Source: Paroedura picta (taxonomy: Eukaryota; Chordata; Lepidosauria; Squamata; Gekkonidae). Taken from it: a stretch of 64,000 nt of DNA. This document shows, piece after piece, positions 10,761-22,700 of the stretch (position 1 is its first letter; each line of letters starts with the position of its first letter). The stretch lies in NCBI RefSeq assembly GCF_049243985.1, contig NC_135374.1:58773934-58837933 (forward strand). Reading direction: 5' to 3'. Both the position numbers and the translations under genes were made by a program. The notes beneath the pieces were generated by a model. It saw only the letters and a list, made by a program, of their open reading frames with translations, did no database searches and was not told the origin of the DNA.

Positions 10761-12358
10761 CAAGCAAATTTCATATTCCAGCAGTGAGAAAATAAAAAGC
10801 CAACCCAACCTTCCCCCTTACCATCCCCCCCCCCCAGCGCTTCAGGGCATGACTTCCAATCGTGCCAGCTAATCCAGACGTAGATTGTTCTTAATCTGAT
10901 TGCTCTTAGGTATGGAGGGGCCCCTAGATCTTGTGTGCCCCGGCCTCAACCAAAGCGTTCCTAGTTATATGTATCTTTGTTCCTGTGGAGCTGCTACTAG
11001 TCAGAAACTATCCAGTCAGTTCTGTCCATTACCAATTATGCTTTTTGCTGTTTATGTGAAAACTTCCAGTCATCCTACTGTCTTTGTCATACTTGTTTTT
11101 CTTGTCATGCATTTGTTGAGAGGGACTTTACATTTCCACAATGGTTGAGTCATATCTCCCCTTTATCTCAGAATCATGAAACACTGGCAGCCTGAGTGTT
11201 GCCAAGACTTTCCAGCGAGAACTTAACCTTGAAAGCACAATATGTGATGTTCCTTTTCAAGCTACTGATATTATTTTGAATAAACTGCGCTTCTGTTAGC
11301 ATTTGAAGTAGAAACTTTAGCTTATCAGGTGCACATTACTTATTTTGTGTTTTTTTTTGGACAGGGCTCCAGCTGATACAAATCAAGGTTAAATGTAGAA
11401 ACTGTTGAAGTGTACAAATCTAATATGGCTCAGAGATGCCACTTCAGAGTGGGTGCTCATTGTGGAGGACACCTCAAGTTGCAACCATAGTCCTAAATAC
11501 ATTTAGTTGAAAGTCAGAACATTCAAATATTTAACTTCCCACTATGGTCTGAATTGGTAGGGTAAAAAGTAATCAGAACATGCCTTTTCTGAGGAGCCAA
11601 ATTCATTATGCACTGTAGTAAATAAAATACAGTACTCACTTCATGGAGTCTTTGGAAGCTAACTTGACTTCCTTCTGTTTTATTTATTCTGTAACAGATT
11701 TCTTTTTTTTTCAATGAATGCTTTCACTTTGAGAGCAGTAGGAGATGAAGTCCAGCCCTAGATATTTCATGTCTGACATCCATCAGGATAAACAAACAAA
11801 CAAACAAACAAAAACAGACTTGCAGTGTGTATTTGGGGGTGTTTGTGTGTATTAGGTTTCAGCTGAATCTCAGGCATCCAATGAGAAGACTATGTATTGT
11901 TGGTTTTAGTGGAACCTGAGCAGGATTTCGATCTATGGCATATTTACAAAACGGATCAGTGTCCCTTAGCCAAATAGCTGCTGGGATCTGCAAGTGGAAG
12001 AGGATATCCATCTCCATATAAAGCGGTGACACCTGTCCTCTGCTCTGGATGACATGCCAACTGGGCGTTGTTCCTGTCACTCAGAGCTAAAGGATTCTGC
12101 TTTTGGTCACTGAGAACTTTCTTGAATGTTCTCTCCTAGCAGCAGGGGTAATGCACTTCTTACATTCAGACAGGCTGGCTGGATATTTTTATCAACTGAT
12201 TCTGCCCCTATATATATGAGGCACAAACAGATTAGCAGAATATATTTCTACTTGTTTTTTTTTGCAGGTATTGTTAATCCTGTTAGTTTCTTTTAAATTG
12301 GACCCGTGCTGTTTGGTTCAGCTTCAGGTGTAAGCCTTGAACTCACCCAAGATTCAAG
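10761..12358 (+). other. SMIM11 intron and acceptor region
   Basis: No repeat or exon is evident apart from an (AAAC)n run at about 11791-11812. A possible acceptor, TTTGGTTCAG ending at about 12321, lies just before the SMIM11 ATG. Confidence 0.4.
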
Positions 12359-15300
12359 ATGTTGCTACTGAATTGGAAGGTGAGGACACTTTAGCTTATA
12401 CAAGCTCTGAAAACTGTAGTATTAAACGTTCAATACGTTCTGTGTCATTGATGAATGGTTCTGCAAGAATGTCATGCTTTGTCTAACCCCCCCCCCCAGT
12501 TGTTCAGTGCCACAGCATGCTAACATGCTTTCTTCCCTATGAATACTGCTTTGCAGATGGCTTCCCCTCCCTTTCTATGCATGTTTGTCTGTTAAATTTA
12601 TACAGCTGCTTGTTTCTCAACTTCAAGAAGATGCCAAGTTAACTCAAGAGATGATCGTCTGATCTTGTCTCTTTGTACCATGCAATTCTTAACTCCATGT
12701 GATCCTTGTCACCTATCAGAATAAAAGAAGTGTCCAAGGTGGCATTCAAGACAAATAATTGCTTGATAGTATAGTTGGTTAATAACAGGAAGTGTTTAAG
12801 CAAACAAAATAAGAAACTGAGTATTCTCACTTTTGATCTTAGAAAATAAAAGTAGCATATGTAATATGGAGTCTAAATATTATATGCCCAGTGTGAGGTC
12901 AATAAACCTCTTCACAGAAGATTACAGTGATTATTCCTGTGAAAAATGTTTCAGGCCCTGTTCACAGAAGTTGGATCTGCAGACTTCTCTAAGCAGTTCC
13001 TTCAGTTCTGCACAGTTTGCCCTTGTGTGTGGGCTGTTGCTGGCCCAATGGCCCTTAAAAAGGATATTTGCAGTAGGTCTCCAAGCTTGGTCCCTCTTGC
13101 TAAATAATGTAAATGTATGTTCTAGGAAATGTAATTGTTCTCCTTGTATACAACGGGCCTTCACAAAACAAAATTTTACTAGTGGGTTGGATCTAAGTTT
13201 TTGTTCTGCCTTGCTTTGGTAGAAACAGCATTTTCTATCGGTTGAATGCTTCATAGTTAGTGGAAACTTTGGACACATCTCAGGGCCATTCCGCACCGGG
13301 ATCCATGTAGCAAATTGTTTGCTGAACGAAAAATCGCCATTTTAAATAGTGGAATTCGTCGTTATGCATACCTACCTTTGTAGTGGAATCCAGTTGCGTT
13401 TCTATCGTTTTCCACAGGGTTCTGGTCTCGGCAAAAATCACTAGAAAGGAAGCGCTATTGCCGAGCTCGTCCCGCCCCTGGCCATCAAGCAGCCAATGGG
13501 TGGCCGTTATCATGCTCCCAAACAGCCCCTTTCCCTTTAAGGAAGGTTAAAAAAAACACACAAAAAAACACCCGTTGCAACGAATATGCGTTGATTCGTT
13601 GCAACGGAGAGACCCATCCAGCTAGCAGGTGATGTTTGAGCTGCTATTTCATTGTTGCCACACTCCCCCCCCCCGAGTGAAAAAAAAAATCCCCCCCCCC
13701 TCACGGGCGCCATTTTCGGCCGAAAACAGTGTGAAAAATAAAGTGAAAATAAACCAGCAAACGGGCCTCTGCGATGCTTGTGCTTGGTGACTTTAAACAG
13801 AGGGACTGCAGCCGGGGAAGCCTCACTGTGTAAACGAAGGTTTGCGTGTGCGTTGATCTCCGCTCGCTCGGAGAAAAAAAAATGGTGATCGCTTCGCCGG
13901 AAGATCAGAGGAGAGAGCCAGGGGGAGGGACTTTGCAGAAACTGCAACAATGGTAACGCACAAAACTTTCCCGCTAGTGTTGCAGATTGGTTGCAGGAGT
14001 GTAGCGCTTTCCGGAGGGTGAATCCACTTTTTGGGATTTCCCTGAAAGCCCTACAACGAAGCGCTTTTTGCGGATCGGTTTCAGGAGTGTTGCAGATTGT
14101 CAACGACATTGTGTATAACGGCAAAACTGTAGCGATTTCAATTAGTAACTATTGTGCTATTTTGGACGAATGCGGAATGGCCCTCAGTGTCTCCTTAGCA
14201 GCACATACTTAATTAGGATAGGGGCCCTAGACTAAATCCTATTTGTTGTTCTGTATGTTCGCTTTCACTCACACAGGAGCCATCAGTCAAACACACAGTC
14301 CCTTCTCCCACCTCACATAAGCAATGTTTAACAACTTGTATATAGAAAAATACCATGATTCTGTTCTTTATATTGGTAGCATTATATATTTTCTTAATAT
14401 GGATTCAGGTGTATCTAAAAGTATAATGTGGCTTAAAATTAAAAGCATGATGTGGAGGACAGTGTGATGCAGTTAGGAGGCATCAACCATCTGGTAATAT
14501 TGGAGAACCCTTTGGGCCATAAAAATCAGATTTCCCCCCTCCCTTTTTATAAAGGATGCAAAATAGTTTCTGGGAAAGTGGATGGCATAAAATAGGGGCC
14601 AGAACAGGTGGGAAAAGTGATTTTTTTTTTTTTGTGAATGCTGTTTCCTGATCAAAACTGTTCCTCAAAACTTGTGTTAGTAACAGCAGGTAAAAACAAA
14701 CAAAGACCCTGGAGTGGCTAATACCAGTTTCTGTGTTTCTGTGTGCGTGCACACGCAGTCTACATTTTGACTGGGGAAGAAGTTAATCTACCCCTTCTCC
14801 CAGTGACACAGCATTAACCAAATCCTTCTTCCTCCCCATCCCCCTACCACCTTGATCCTGCTTTAAACTCTTAATTAAAATCAGAAGATCTGATGTGTTT
14901 CCTGCATATCATAGCTTTGTCCCTCAGATAAATTATACTACAATATTCCACTTGGCTGGGGCTTTTCTCCTATACTTTAATTAGCATAATTCCTAATCCA
15001 GGCTTTTGAAGGCAATTTGAAATACTAGAGCTGTCATAATGAATAATTATGGTCCATCACTGGAAATATATTTAACCAGAGGTATTCCCATCAAAGTCCA
15101 TTCAAGTCAATTGACCTGTTATTTATCCGTTAACTGCAGTAAAAGGTATCCTGGCATGCTAATGGAATCTCTTTTGAGGCAGTTTGTGTGGGGTTGCCAG
15201 GTTCCTCTAGTGGAGGCTGGAGAGTATGCTTACCAGGAACAAGAAGGAAAGCCCGGCATTTCAGTGATGTGCCTATATCATCCAGAAGTGACATAGGCAC

Positions 15301-17711
15301 CCTGCTGGTAGGTGAGTTTAGGGAAAAACTGTATGGTAGAATTATCTTCTACTATTGAGTTTTTGCCTCAAAACAAGAGTGCAACCCCCAACATGCCTTT
15401 GTCACTTCTGAATGAAATAGGCACATGGCTTTAATTTCCAGTGTTTCTCCCTTTTTTGGGGTAGGTGGGTAATTGTCCCCCCCCCCCCCGTTGGCCAGCT
15501 GGTTGGGGGCAGAGAAGTGGGGCCTGGCAGTGGAAAACCCATGCCTTCATTGGGGAAGGGTCTGGCATCCCTAAGTTTGGTATACATTTGACTAATTGAA
15601 TTTATTTAGATGTAAATACACTCAAGGTTGGGTTGGTTTTTTTTTTAGGTTTATTGAGGAATTCACACACATCATCAAGACAAACCAAAATACTTAAATA
15701 GAAGAAAAAAGAAAAAGAAAGAATACAAATATATAAATATACAAAAACAAAAAGGTGACTTCTTCCTTACTATACAAAGTGGTCATATACGATATCAAGT
15801 AGTTCTTTAAGCCAAGCAATTGTTCTAAATCGTAATATATATATTCTTAGAAGTATAAATAAACAAAAAAATAAATAGACAAAAAGAAAAAAAGGGAACC
15901 ATCTGGATGGTTTTTATGGGAGTTTGTCTTTCATTTGTATATAGCAGTCTTTCTCAACAGTTTTACCATTGATAACCCCCTGCAACATTCTTCAGGCTTT
16001 GAGAAACCCTAGAAGTAGTGCAATCGTGCAGAATATGTTTAGGAAGCATAGCTGTATACATGCCCACCTGGGGCACTTCCCTTTCCCATCCCCTACAAGA
16101 CCATCTGGCCATTTTAAAAATAAATGTAAAAAATAATTAATTCCCACTCATTTGAGAAACCCTTCCAGAGCTGCCAAGAAACCCCAGGGTTTCACGAAAC
16201 CCTGGTTGAGAAAGCTTGGTATATAGGATAGGTAAAACATATTTACAAGTTGCAAAGCCATCCAAATATCATTTGTTTTCTTGCATGCTGATAATTTAAT
16301 AAACTTGTTTATAGTTGATTACTACCAATTTCATTACTTTCCATATAAAAAGCATTTATGATTGCTGTATGTTATGATATAAGTTATACAGTTATTTCCA
16401 TTTCCATTGTTTCTTTCAGTGGGTTAATTTTTTTTTTATCCTGTGTATGTATCGATTTGCTATTTTCAACCCATGATAAATAGAGTGTGTTGGGGGAAAC
16501 AGGAAATTATTTTGTACTCTGCATACATGTTCAAAATGCTTAGAGCAAAGCAACATGAAAAATTTAGTTCCAAATTATTTTTCTTGATTTTTTAAAATGG
16601 GTTTCAGCTGCTGCGAGTGTATTTTAAAGCAGTGGTCCCCAACCTTTTTATCACTCAACGCTTGACAATTTTACTGAGGCCCTGTGGGGGGGTAGTTTAC
16701 TCCTCTACTCTCAACCACTGCCCTAACGCTCTCTGATCGCTATGGTAATGTTTAAACATCCCTTCCAAATAAGATACAGACACACCAAAATAATGAACAT
16801 AAGGAACATTTTATTTTCATGGAAATTTTAACTCATGACAATGACAAATCAGTGGGAACCCTGAGCTTGTTTCTCTGCAACAAGATAGTCCCATCTGGGA
16901 GTGATGGGAGACAATGACACCCAAAGTGTGTTGTAAAGGGCCGGGGGGGATGAAGTAAAGGGCCGCGGGGGGGAAGGCGTCCTTCGCGGCCCACCTCTAA
17001 TTAGTCGACAGACCACATGTGGTCCGGGCCCACAGATTGGGGATCGCTATTTTAAAGGATGGAACTAGAATGGAAGGAAAAAGGCTAGCTTTCTTCTCCA
17101 TGCAATCTCTTCCTGCTGAAAACTGCCATCCATGAACTGCTTTTATCTCTGCTAGGGAAAATAATAGTACATAGTATAGGGCTGGATCCAGTAAGCTTTT
17201 CCACGGGTATAAAGTGCAGGAGGGGGAGGTCTTCTGTGATCACCTAGCAAGCTATTGTAGAGAAAGGAATTGGGTGAGATAGATTGAAAAAGCTGCCTGG
17301 ATACCACCCTTAACTTCCCCCCATGGATTTAATCTTGGAGGTGGTAAATGGCTTGTGAGAAAAATGTAAAATATGCTCTCCCTCCACCTGGTTACCCCTT
17401 TTAAACCGAAGCCTCTGCAGCTTTATAGTGAGTCTGTCTCTTTTTTAAAAGCATACTGTTAACACATTATGCAATTCTGCTTCTGTCTTATAATTATTGT
17501 GGTTGAATGTGTGTTTGTGTGTGTTTTTTCTCCTGTGTTTTAGGCATTGGAAAATTTCCCACTGCTTATGTACATTTTAGCAGCTAAAACGATAATCCTT
17601 TGCTTAGCATTTGCTGGTGCAAAAATGTACCAGAGGAAAAGACTTGAAGAAAAAATGAAAAAAGAGCAGGAGGAGAAACAGAAAAGGGAAGCTGAGAAGA
17701 AATGGAACTGA
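12359..17711 (+). CDS. SMIM11: SMIM11, small integral membrane protein (join 12359..12379, 17544..17711)
   Basis: The two coding exons join to a 62-residue protein, MLLLNWK followed by ALENFPLLMYILAAKTIILC and onward. The first exon ends AAG before a GTGAGG donor at 12380. The second begins after TGTTTTAG at 17543, in phase 0. Human SMIM11 (58 residues) starts MNWKVLEHVPLLLYILAAKT and shares the LCL-FAG-KMYQRKRLE core. Residues about 13-34 form one membrane span. The C-terminal third (EEKMKKEQEEKQKREAEKK) is a highly charged, probably helical tail. The reading here adds LLL after the first methionine, since the human ATG position (before NWK) is Leu here. SMIM11 has no well-established function in what I know. 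A further intron lies in the 3' UTR. The intron between the coding exons (5.2 kb) carries five transposable elements or fragments. I am very sure of identity and slightly less of the exact start. Confidence 0.93.
12380..13282 (+). other. SMIM11 intron, first part
   Basis: It starts with the donor GTGAGG and shows no repeat or exon I can name before the MITE at 13283. Confidence 0.5.
13283..14183. mobile_element. PIF/Harbinger-like MITE, 0.90 kb, copy 2 (inverted relative to copy 1)
   Basis: The ends are GGGCCATTCCGCACCGGG on the left and, reversed, GGGCCATTCCGCATTCG on the right. TCA flanks both sides (13280-13282 and 14184-14186). Compared with the reverse complement of 3105-3985 it is very similar throughout by eye, including the GATCTTCCGGCGAAGCGATC segment and the stem-loop built on GTTGCAACGAAT. 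A 195-codon minus-strand open frame inside it is a product of the repeat and has no recognisable domain. The element lies within the SMIM11 intron. Confidence 0.75.
14187..15190. other. SMIM11 intron, nothing recognised
   Basis: No exon or repeat family could be assigned. Confidence 0.4.
15191..15575. mobile_element. MITE-like repeat with GGG(T/A)TGCCAG ends
   Basis: It starts GGGTTGCCAGGTTCC and ends TCTGGCATCCCTA, an imperfect inverted pair. The inner part (GGTAGAATTATCTTCTACTA, then GAGTTTTTGCCTC, then TTTGGGGTAGGTGG and a C-run) recurs at 53290-53490, which shows it is dispersed. I could not settle the target duplication. Confidence 0.55.
15636..15900 (-). mobile_element. Retroposed 3' end with poly(A), L1-like candidate
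   Basis: On the minus strand an AT-rich sequence ends CTCAATAAACC and then a poly(A) of about ten residues (the T-run near 15640). A poly(A) signal close to a genomic A-tract indicates copying from an RNA. No coding part is left, so L1 versus another source is open. Confidence 0.45.
15945..16218. mobile_element. hAT MITE with perfect 8-bp target duplication
   Basis: The ends CAGTCTTTCTCAAC and, reversed, CAAGCTTTCTCAACC form terminal inverted repeats. GTATATAG flanks both sides exactly (15937-15944 and 16219-16226), the 8-bp duplication expected for hAT elements. It is 274 bp long, has no transposase and lies in the SMIM11 intron. Confidence 0.85.
16630..17049. mobile_element. hAT (Charlie-like) non-autonomous element with perfect 8-bp target duplication
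   Basis: It opens CAGTGGTCCCCAACC and closes, reversed, TAGCGATCCCCAATC. TTTTAAAG flanks both sides (16622-16629 and 17050-17057). The right part holds GGGCCGCGG-type CpG words. It is 420 bp, non-coding and inside the SMIM11 intron. Confidence 0.9.
17058..17543 (+). other. SMIM11 intron end and acceptor
   Basis: It ends in a T/G-rich tract and TTTTAG at 17538-17543, the acceptor of coding exon 2. Nothing else is recognised. Confidence 0.6.
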
Positions 17712-18631
17712 GTTGTCTTTAAGAGGTAAGGTCAGATTGGCAAGACTATGGCTTGAGAATATGGAAATGCTTTATGATGGCTTTACAGCAGAACGTTAAT
17801 TCAGCATCCTTAAAATTATACACAGTCATTCAGAAAGGGGACAATTGGGGATACTGCTCTTATATCTTACATATGTTAGTATAGAGGACCTTGGATGCCT
17901 GCAGCTGAGTGATACTTCACATATTTCAGAATTCCTGCATCACCTACTTAGTGGGATTGGTTCTCCTTTATCAGTCTGTTGAGAGTCACTTCTGAGGCTT
18001 CTTCAACGTACCTTTATCCTTAGAAATCAATCAGGTGGCAACTTGGGAGACAGCCTTTTAGGTTGAGGTGCTCCATCTATGAAATAACTCTTTGCAGACA
18101 GATCTGTGAGGTGCGCATATGGTTTTGTTCAGTACCAGGTTTTGTTCAGTTAATTTTCAAAGGCTTTCAATAGCTAAACAGTGTTCAGCCTGTTTGACTG
18201 TTGTTTGCTGCTGTTTGTTTTTGTTGTTTCATTGGAATTTGACTTTTGCCTCCAACATAGGAGAATGCTTGGCTTGGAGCCCAACTTTTTATGATTGAAC
18301 CCAGTATCTGTAATATCACTTGTAACAGCTATTATGTCTTTCTCAATATTCCATAAGTGTCCACATTTTCAACAAATTTTGTAGCCGCTGATTTTAAACA
18401 AATGGGTGGCTTCACATTGGATTTGCTTTCCCTAAGAATACTTTGGTGCTTCTCATCAAGATCTTTGAAGGAATGAAAAGTGGCTGGTTGCACAGAACAA
18501 AATAATGTGTTTGTAGTAAAGGCTTACCACTTCTTGTTCCATCACTCCTTCCCATTAGGTCACTTCCTCTTGATAGCACTTTGCTGAACAAAATCAGTGA
18601 CCAGGATTTCATAGACTGATGTGGCTATGAA

Positions 18632-19322
18632 TAAGGATGGGCACAAACAAACCATGAAGCCAAATTTATCACAAATTTTGCTGTTCATGGTTTGCAAACA
18701 AGAGTTAATGATAGGGACTCTGAGTCCCTTTAAACCCTTGCTTTCTGTTCCATTTGAAAGCCACTAAAACAGTGCCTTCTTGCTGTTCAGCAGGCTTTTG
18801 TAGTTTCTTGTGCTATCTATCCATCTATTCATCTATCCATCTATGCATCTATGGATCTATGCATCTATGCATCCATCCATCCCTCCATCCATCCATCCCT
18901 CCAGTTTTTATAACCACCCTTCTCAGCACAGCCATTTCAGGACAGTTTACAACAAGATAGAGTAAACAATAAAACTCTATAACAACATTAAAACCATTAT
19001 AAAGGTCTCTTTAAAAAGGGACTGCAAAAGAAACCTGAAACAGCTGAGCCATGGGGAATGACTCAACTATTTTCCAGGGTGTCTTGTGCTGTCCTTTTAA
19101 AGGGACTGCACAAAAGTGAAAGCTGAGCAGGGCAGGGGGAGCAGCCTGCTCCATGCTGCTCAGCTGTTTGTTTTTTGTGGGGGTTTTTTTGGCTTTCTGT
19201 AATCTGTTGAAAGGGACTGTGGCCACAAACTGGTTAGGTTTGCAGATGAGGCTCCCAGTTTGATTCATTGTTTGGCCATGCACTGACACAAACTGCATTT
19301 TTCCAGTTGGTTCTCATCCGTA
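18632..19322. mobile_element. hAT-like MITE with a nested LINE tail
   Basis: The element opens TAAGGATGGGCACAAAC and closes, reversed, TACGGATGAGAACCAAC. The flanks GCTATGAA (18624-18631) and GCTATGGA (19323-19330) are an 8-bp duplication with one difference. Its parts CTTTAAACCC (left) and TTTAAAGGGAC (right) mirror each other. About 18811-18995 is foreign: a CTAT/CATC microsatellite followed by a LINE-like 3' end in minus orientation. The element lies in the SMIM11 3' UTR intron. Confidence 0.65.
18811..18995 (-). repeat. Tetranucleotide microsatellite at the tail of a LINE fragment
   Basis: CTAT, CCAT and GCAT units run from about 18811 to 18902. They are followed by a minus-strand LINE 3' end (TATAACCACCCTTCTCAGCACAG). 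The microsatellite probably grew from the LINE's own tail. Confidence 0.55.
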
Positions 19323-19515
19323 GCTATGGACATATAGTTCCAACCTGAGATATTATAGCATGAAGAACTATGACATGAGTCCTGTACCTATCCTATTATG
19401 GCATCATAGCTGAAGAATTCTCCGACTACAAATCTGGCTTCCCCTGTAGGAAGATAAAGTGATTTTTATCAACTATCAACTAAAGTGATTTTTATCTACT
19501 CTGTTTTTTATGCAG

Positions 19516-19705
19516 ATTTTTAGACTTTTGGCAGCCGGCTTGGATTCCTTTTCTGGGAGAGTTGATGACTTCATTAAAACACAAAGCTCTGCCAGAAGAA
19601 TGAAGTTTCAAGGGCAGTTTTTACTTAAAACATGTTGATTTTTTTGTATATTTAATGAGAACATTGTTGCGTATTTGTACAATAAAAGCTCTCTTTGTAA
19701 AAACT
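19516..19705 (+). other. SMIM11: SMIM11 3' UTR exon with poly(A) signal
   Basis: A donor GTAAGG stands at 17726, 14 nt after the SMIM11 stop. A matching acceptor (CTGTTTTTTATGCAG) ends at 19515. The exon that follows holds AATAAA at 19681-19686, so the transcript probably ends near 19700. The stop-to-junction distance is too short to trigger nonsense-mediated decay under the usual 50-55 nt rule. The splice is inferred from sequence. Confidence 0.7.
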
Positions 19706-22700
19706 AATGACTTATACTAGAACTTCATTATGTAAGGTTACTATTGCTTTCTAAAAGCATTTAAAATTATCTGAATGGATGTTTTCATCAAATCAGGTTC
19801 TTTTAATTGTGTATTATAATTTGCTGAACCAGCTTCTGTAGGCACCAGATGAGCTACATATAATAATAATGTCTCATTGAAACAAAAGGGACTTGAGTCA
19901 GTCATGACACACTTGATCTATTGGTTTCAGGGGGCCTTCATGGTTAATTATAGGTGGGATGAAGTTCTTTGGGTGCCGTTTAATTTTAAGTGGAATGGAG
20001 AAGGAAAACGGGACTTTACATTCAGTTGCAAAGGCAGACGTTCCTTACCTTGAAGTATTTTGTCCTCTTGGCTTTGAAATGTAACCTTATCTAACAAGCT
20101 AAACTCTGAACAAAATTAGGGTAAAAAATACCCCCCCCATGTTACTTTAGATTGCCTGAGTTGTTAACAAATGTTCTTACCAGATAATGAATGTATACTC
20201 ATCTAGGATTTTGGTATTAGGGATGGGTCACTTTCTCTGAAGACTAAGGAATCTAATGGTTCCAAGACAATTAGATTGGATTACTTCTTTATTCTTTTCC
20301 CAGGCTTGTTAGCTACCTCAGTGGAAAAGTGTAGCCAAGGTATTTAAAAACTCATTTGACGATATAGAAACATGTAACAGTTGTAATAATAAACAGAACT
20401 ACTGAGGCATCTTAATAGAGGCTCAGTGCTTGGAAGCTTGTCCTGGTAAATGTCATCATCTGGTAAATTAACTTCCTGTTCAGCTTCTGTTGTAGTGGGT
20501 GGACATTTTTTCTTCAAGTAGCTGGTGGCAACCTTATTTTCTAGAAGCATATGCTTTGTTGGACTAGAACCCATTTTGTGAGACACATGTAATGAATTCT
20601 TACTAGGCATACACACAGGGACAAACGTATGAAGAAAACAGGTGGTAAACATCAGCATCACAAATAGCTAGTTGCAAACAGCAAGTGGAATGAAATAATG
20701 TAAAATTTGTTTTGCGATAGATTGTTTAAATTAAAAGAAAACAGCATCTGTGACAACTGGGGAATCCAGTGACAGACCTTCCCAGAGAAATGTGGTAGAG
20801 TTCTTCTTTACCCCCTCCTTTCATATCTGTAGTCATTGGCTAGAAGGCATTGTATTAAGAGGAGAATATTGAACACTTCTAGCCTAGTTTGTCTTTAGTT
20901 ACAACCTGGGAGACCTAGCCCCTTCCCTGCTTTTTTTAAAGTTGGGGGATACTGCCAAACTGCAATGTGAACTTGACTTTTTGTCATTCAAAACAGCTGC
21001 ATTGGGATGCTTATTTCTCCCCTGCCTCCTTGCAGAGCCAATAACAAACTGCGGGGAAAGCATTGGAGGGAGAGGCTTAACCTCCTCTCTGCTTATCTCT
21101 TTCCTCAATCAAATCTGTAGCCCCCCCTTCCCCCCCAGAGCTGCTTTGAAGCAATCAGTAGAGCAGGAGTTACTGCATCTGGCCTATTTTCCCACAGTTT
21201 TTCAAGACATCGTTGCATCTCTTACTGCCATCATGTGGAAGTTCAGTGAGCTGCCTTTGTTGGTAAAGCAGGATGTGGAAGTCATACTAGATATAGAGAA
21301 TGTGGGTGGCTGCAGAGCTGCACACATTCAGAAGTAAGCTCTGTTAAACATAGTAGGACTGATATCTGAGTTAGGAAGACTGCTGAACATAAAGTCTTCA
21401 GCTGACTTGCACCTCCTTTCTGTATTTGCAGCCCCAAATTCCCATTGCATTAAAAATTTGTAGAAGTATCTAAAGGGTGGGAAAGCTTAACAAAGTACAT
21501 AAATATATCTGTATTTTTCCTCTTAAATGAAAGACAGTGGAGGTGGCTATGGTTTTTCCCCTGCCCATTTCTAGCTTCTCTGCGTAGTCTACCTCCCTCA
21601 CACAGCGTACAAACTTCTGGGAAAGAGAAAAAGTCTATGTGGTGTTGCTGCCAAACTGAGTAAAGAGGAGTCAAGGACAGGGATGTAGATAGACCGTAAA
21701 GATAGAGCATAAAGATATTAACTGAAGAAAGGGAGGGAATGGATGAGGATACAGAGTGGTGTGGGCAGGGAATGAAAGCAAAGGGGATAGATGAAAGATA
21801 TGGTGATGTAAGTAGAACAGAGGAGGATGTAGGACACAAAGGGAAAATGGAGGCAGTGTTGCCTATTCTTCGTCCTGTCTCTTAGTAGCGAAGATGACAG
21901 CTTCCGGAAAGAGAGAGGATTCTACTTAAGCAAAGGAACCATCAACTCAGTTCTCAAATCGGAACATTCAGGGCAATCCAGAATAATATGATCTACTATG
22001 TAGTCAATTCAGTATCACATCCACAGAATCTATTAAAGAAGGAATACTGCTAAACCTTCCTAATAACGGCTGATGACAAGGCATTCAAAAGTGCATAAAT
22101 TCCCTTCTATACTTGGGAAGAGATCATTCAAAAACAGGTTGACATTTTTTTCTGGGAGATTGGTAGGGAAATAGTAAGACAGGAATAACTGAAAGATGGG
22201 GACACAGACTTGGAGGGGTGCAGAAGAGAGAGCATATGCTGTGGCGTAAGAGAGAAAAGTGTTGAACAGAATGGGTTAACAAGAAAGAAGAAAAAGCCCT
22301 TTCTGTGACTGAAGTGATTCGGGTTGGTATCCCTGTGCTGTGAGTTAGCATGCACAGAGTCAGACTGGAAGATTGCATACATGAGAGTCAGTGTCATGGA
22401 AGTCGACAGGGCTTACTTCTGAGTAAGCATACATATGAACAAACTGTTAATTAGAATAATTAATACTTGTCTCGATAATTCTCAGAAATGGAGCATTATA
22501 ATTTGGGGTGCAACTTTCCAGGATTGCTAAGCAATGGAAAATAGAAGGAGATATTCTGTTTGTTTTTTTTAAGTGCATATCTGGTGGATAAAATGAATGA
22601 CCAGCACTACCAGCATGGAACCCCTTCAAGCTATGTGGGTGAAAATTAGTATTTTGCCTCACATGTTGGTTCAGGGAGAGGCATGGCTGGAGTCTGTAGT

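Noticed and set aside
12833-13296. Overlapping 120-130 codon frames on both strands
   Set aside because: They shadow each other in a SMIM11 intron and have no domain or homology I can name.
13537-14124. 195-codon minus-strand frame
   Set aside because: It lies wholly inside the MITE at 13283-14183; the matching frame in copy 1 is interrupted, and no domain is recognisable.
20942-21337. 131-codon plus-strand frame
   Set aside because: No recognisable domain, no splice or start context, and composition like its surroundings.
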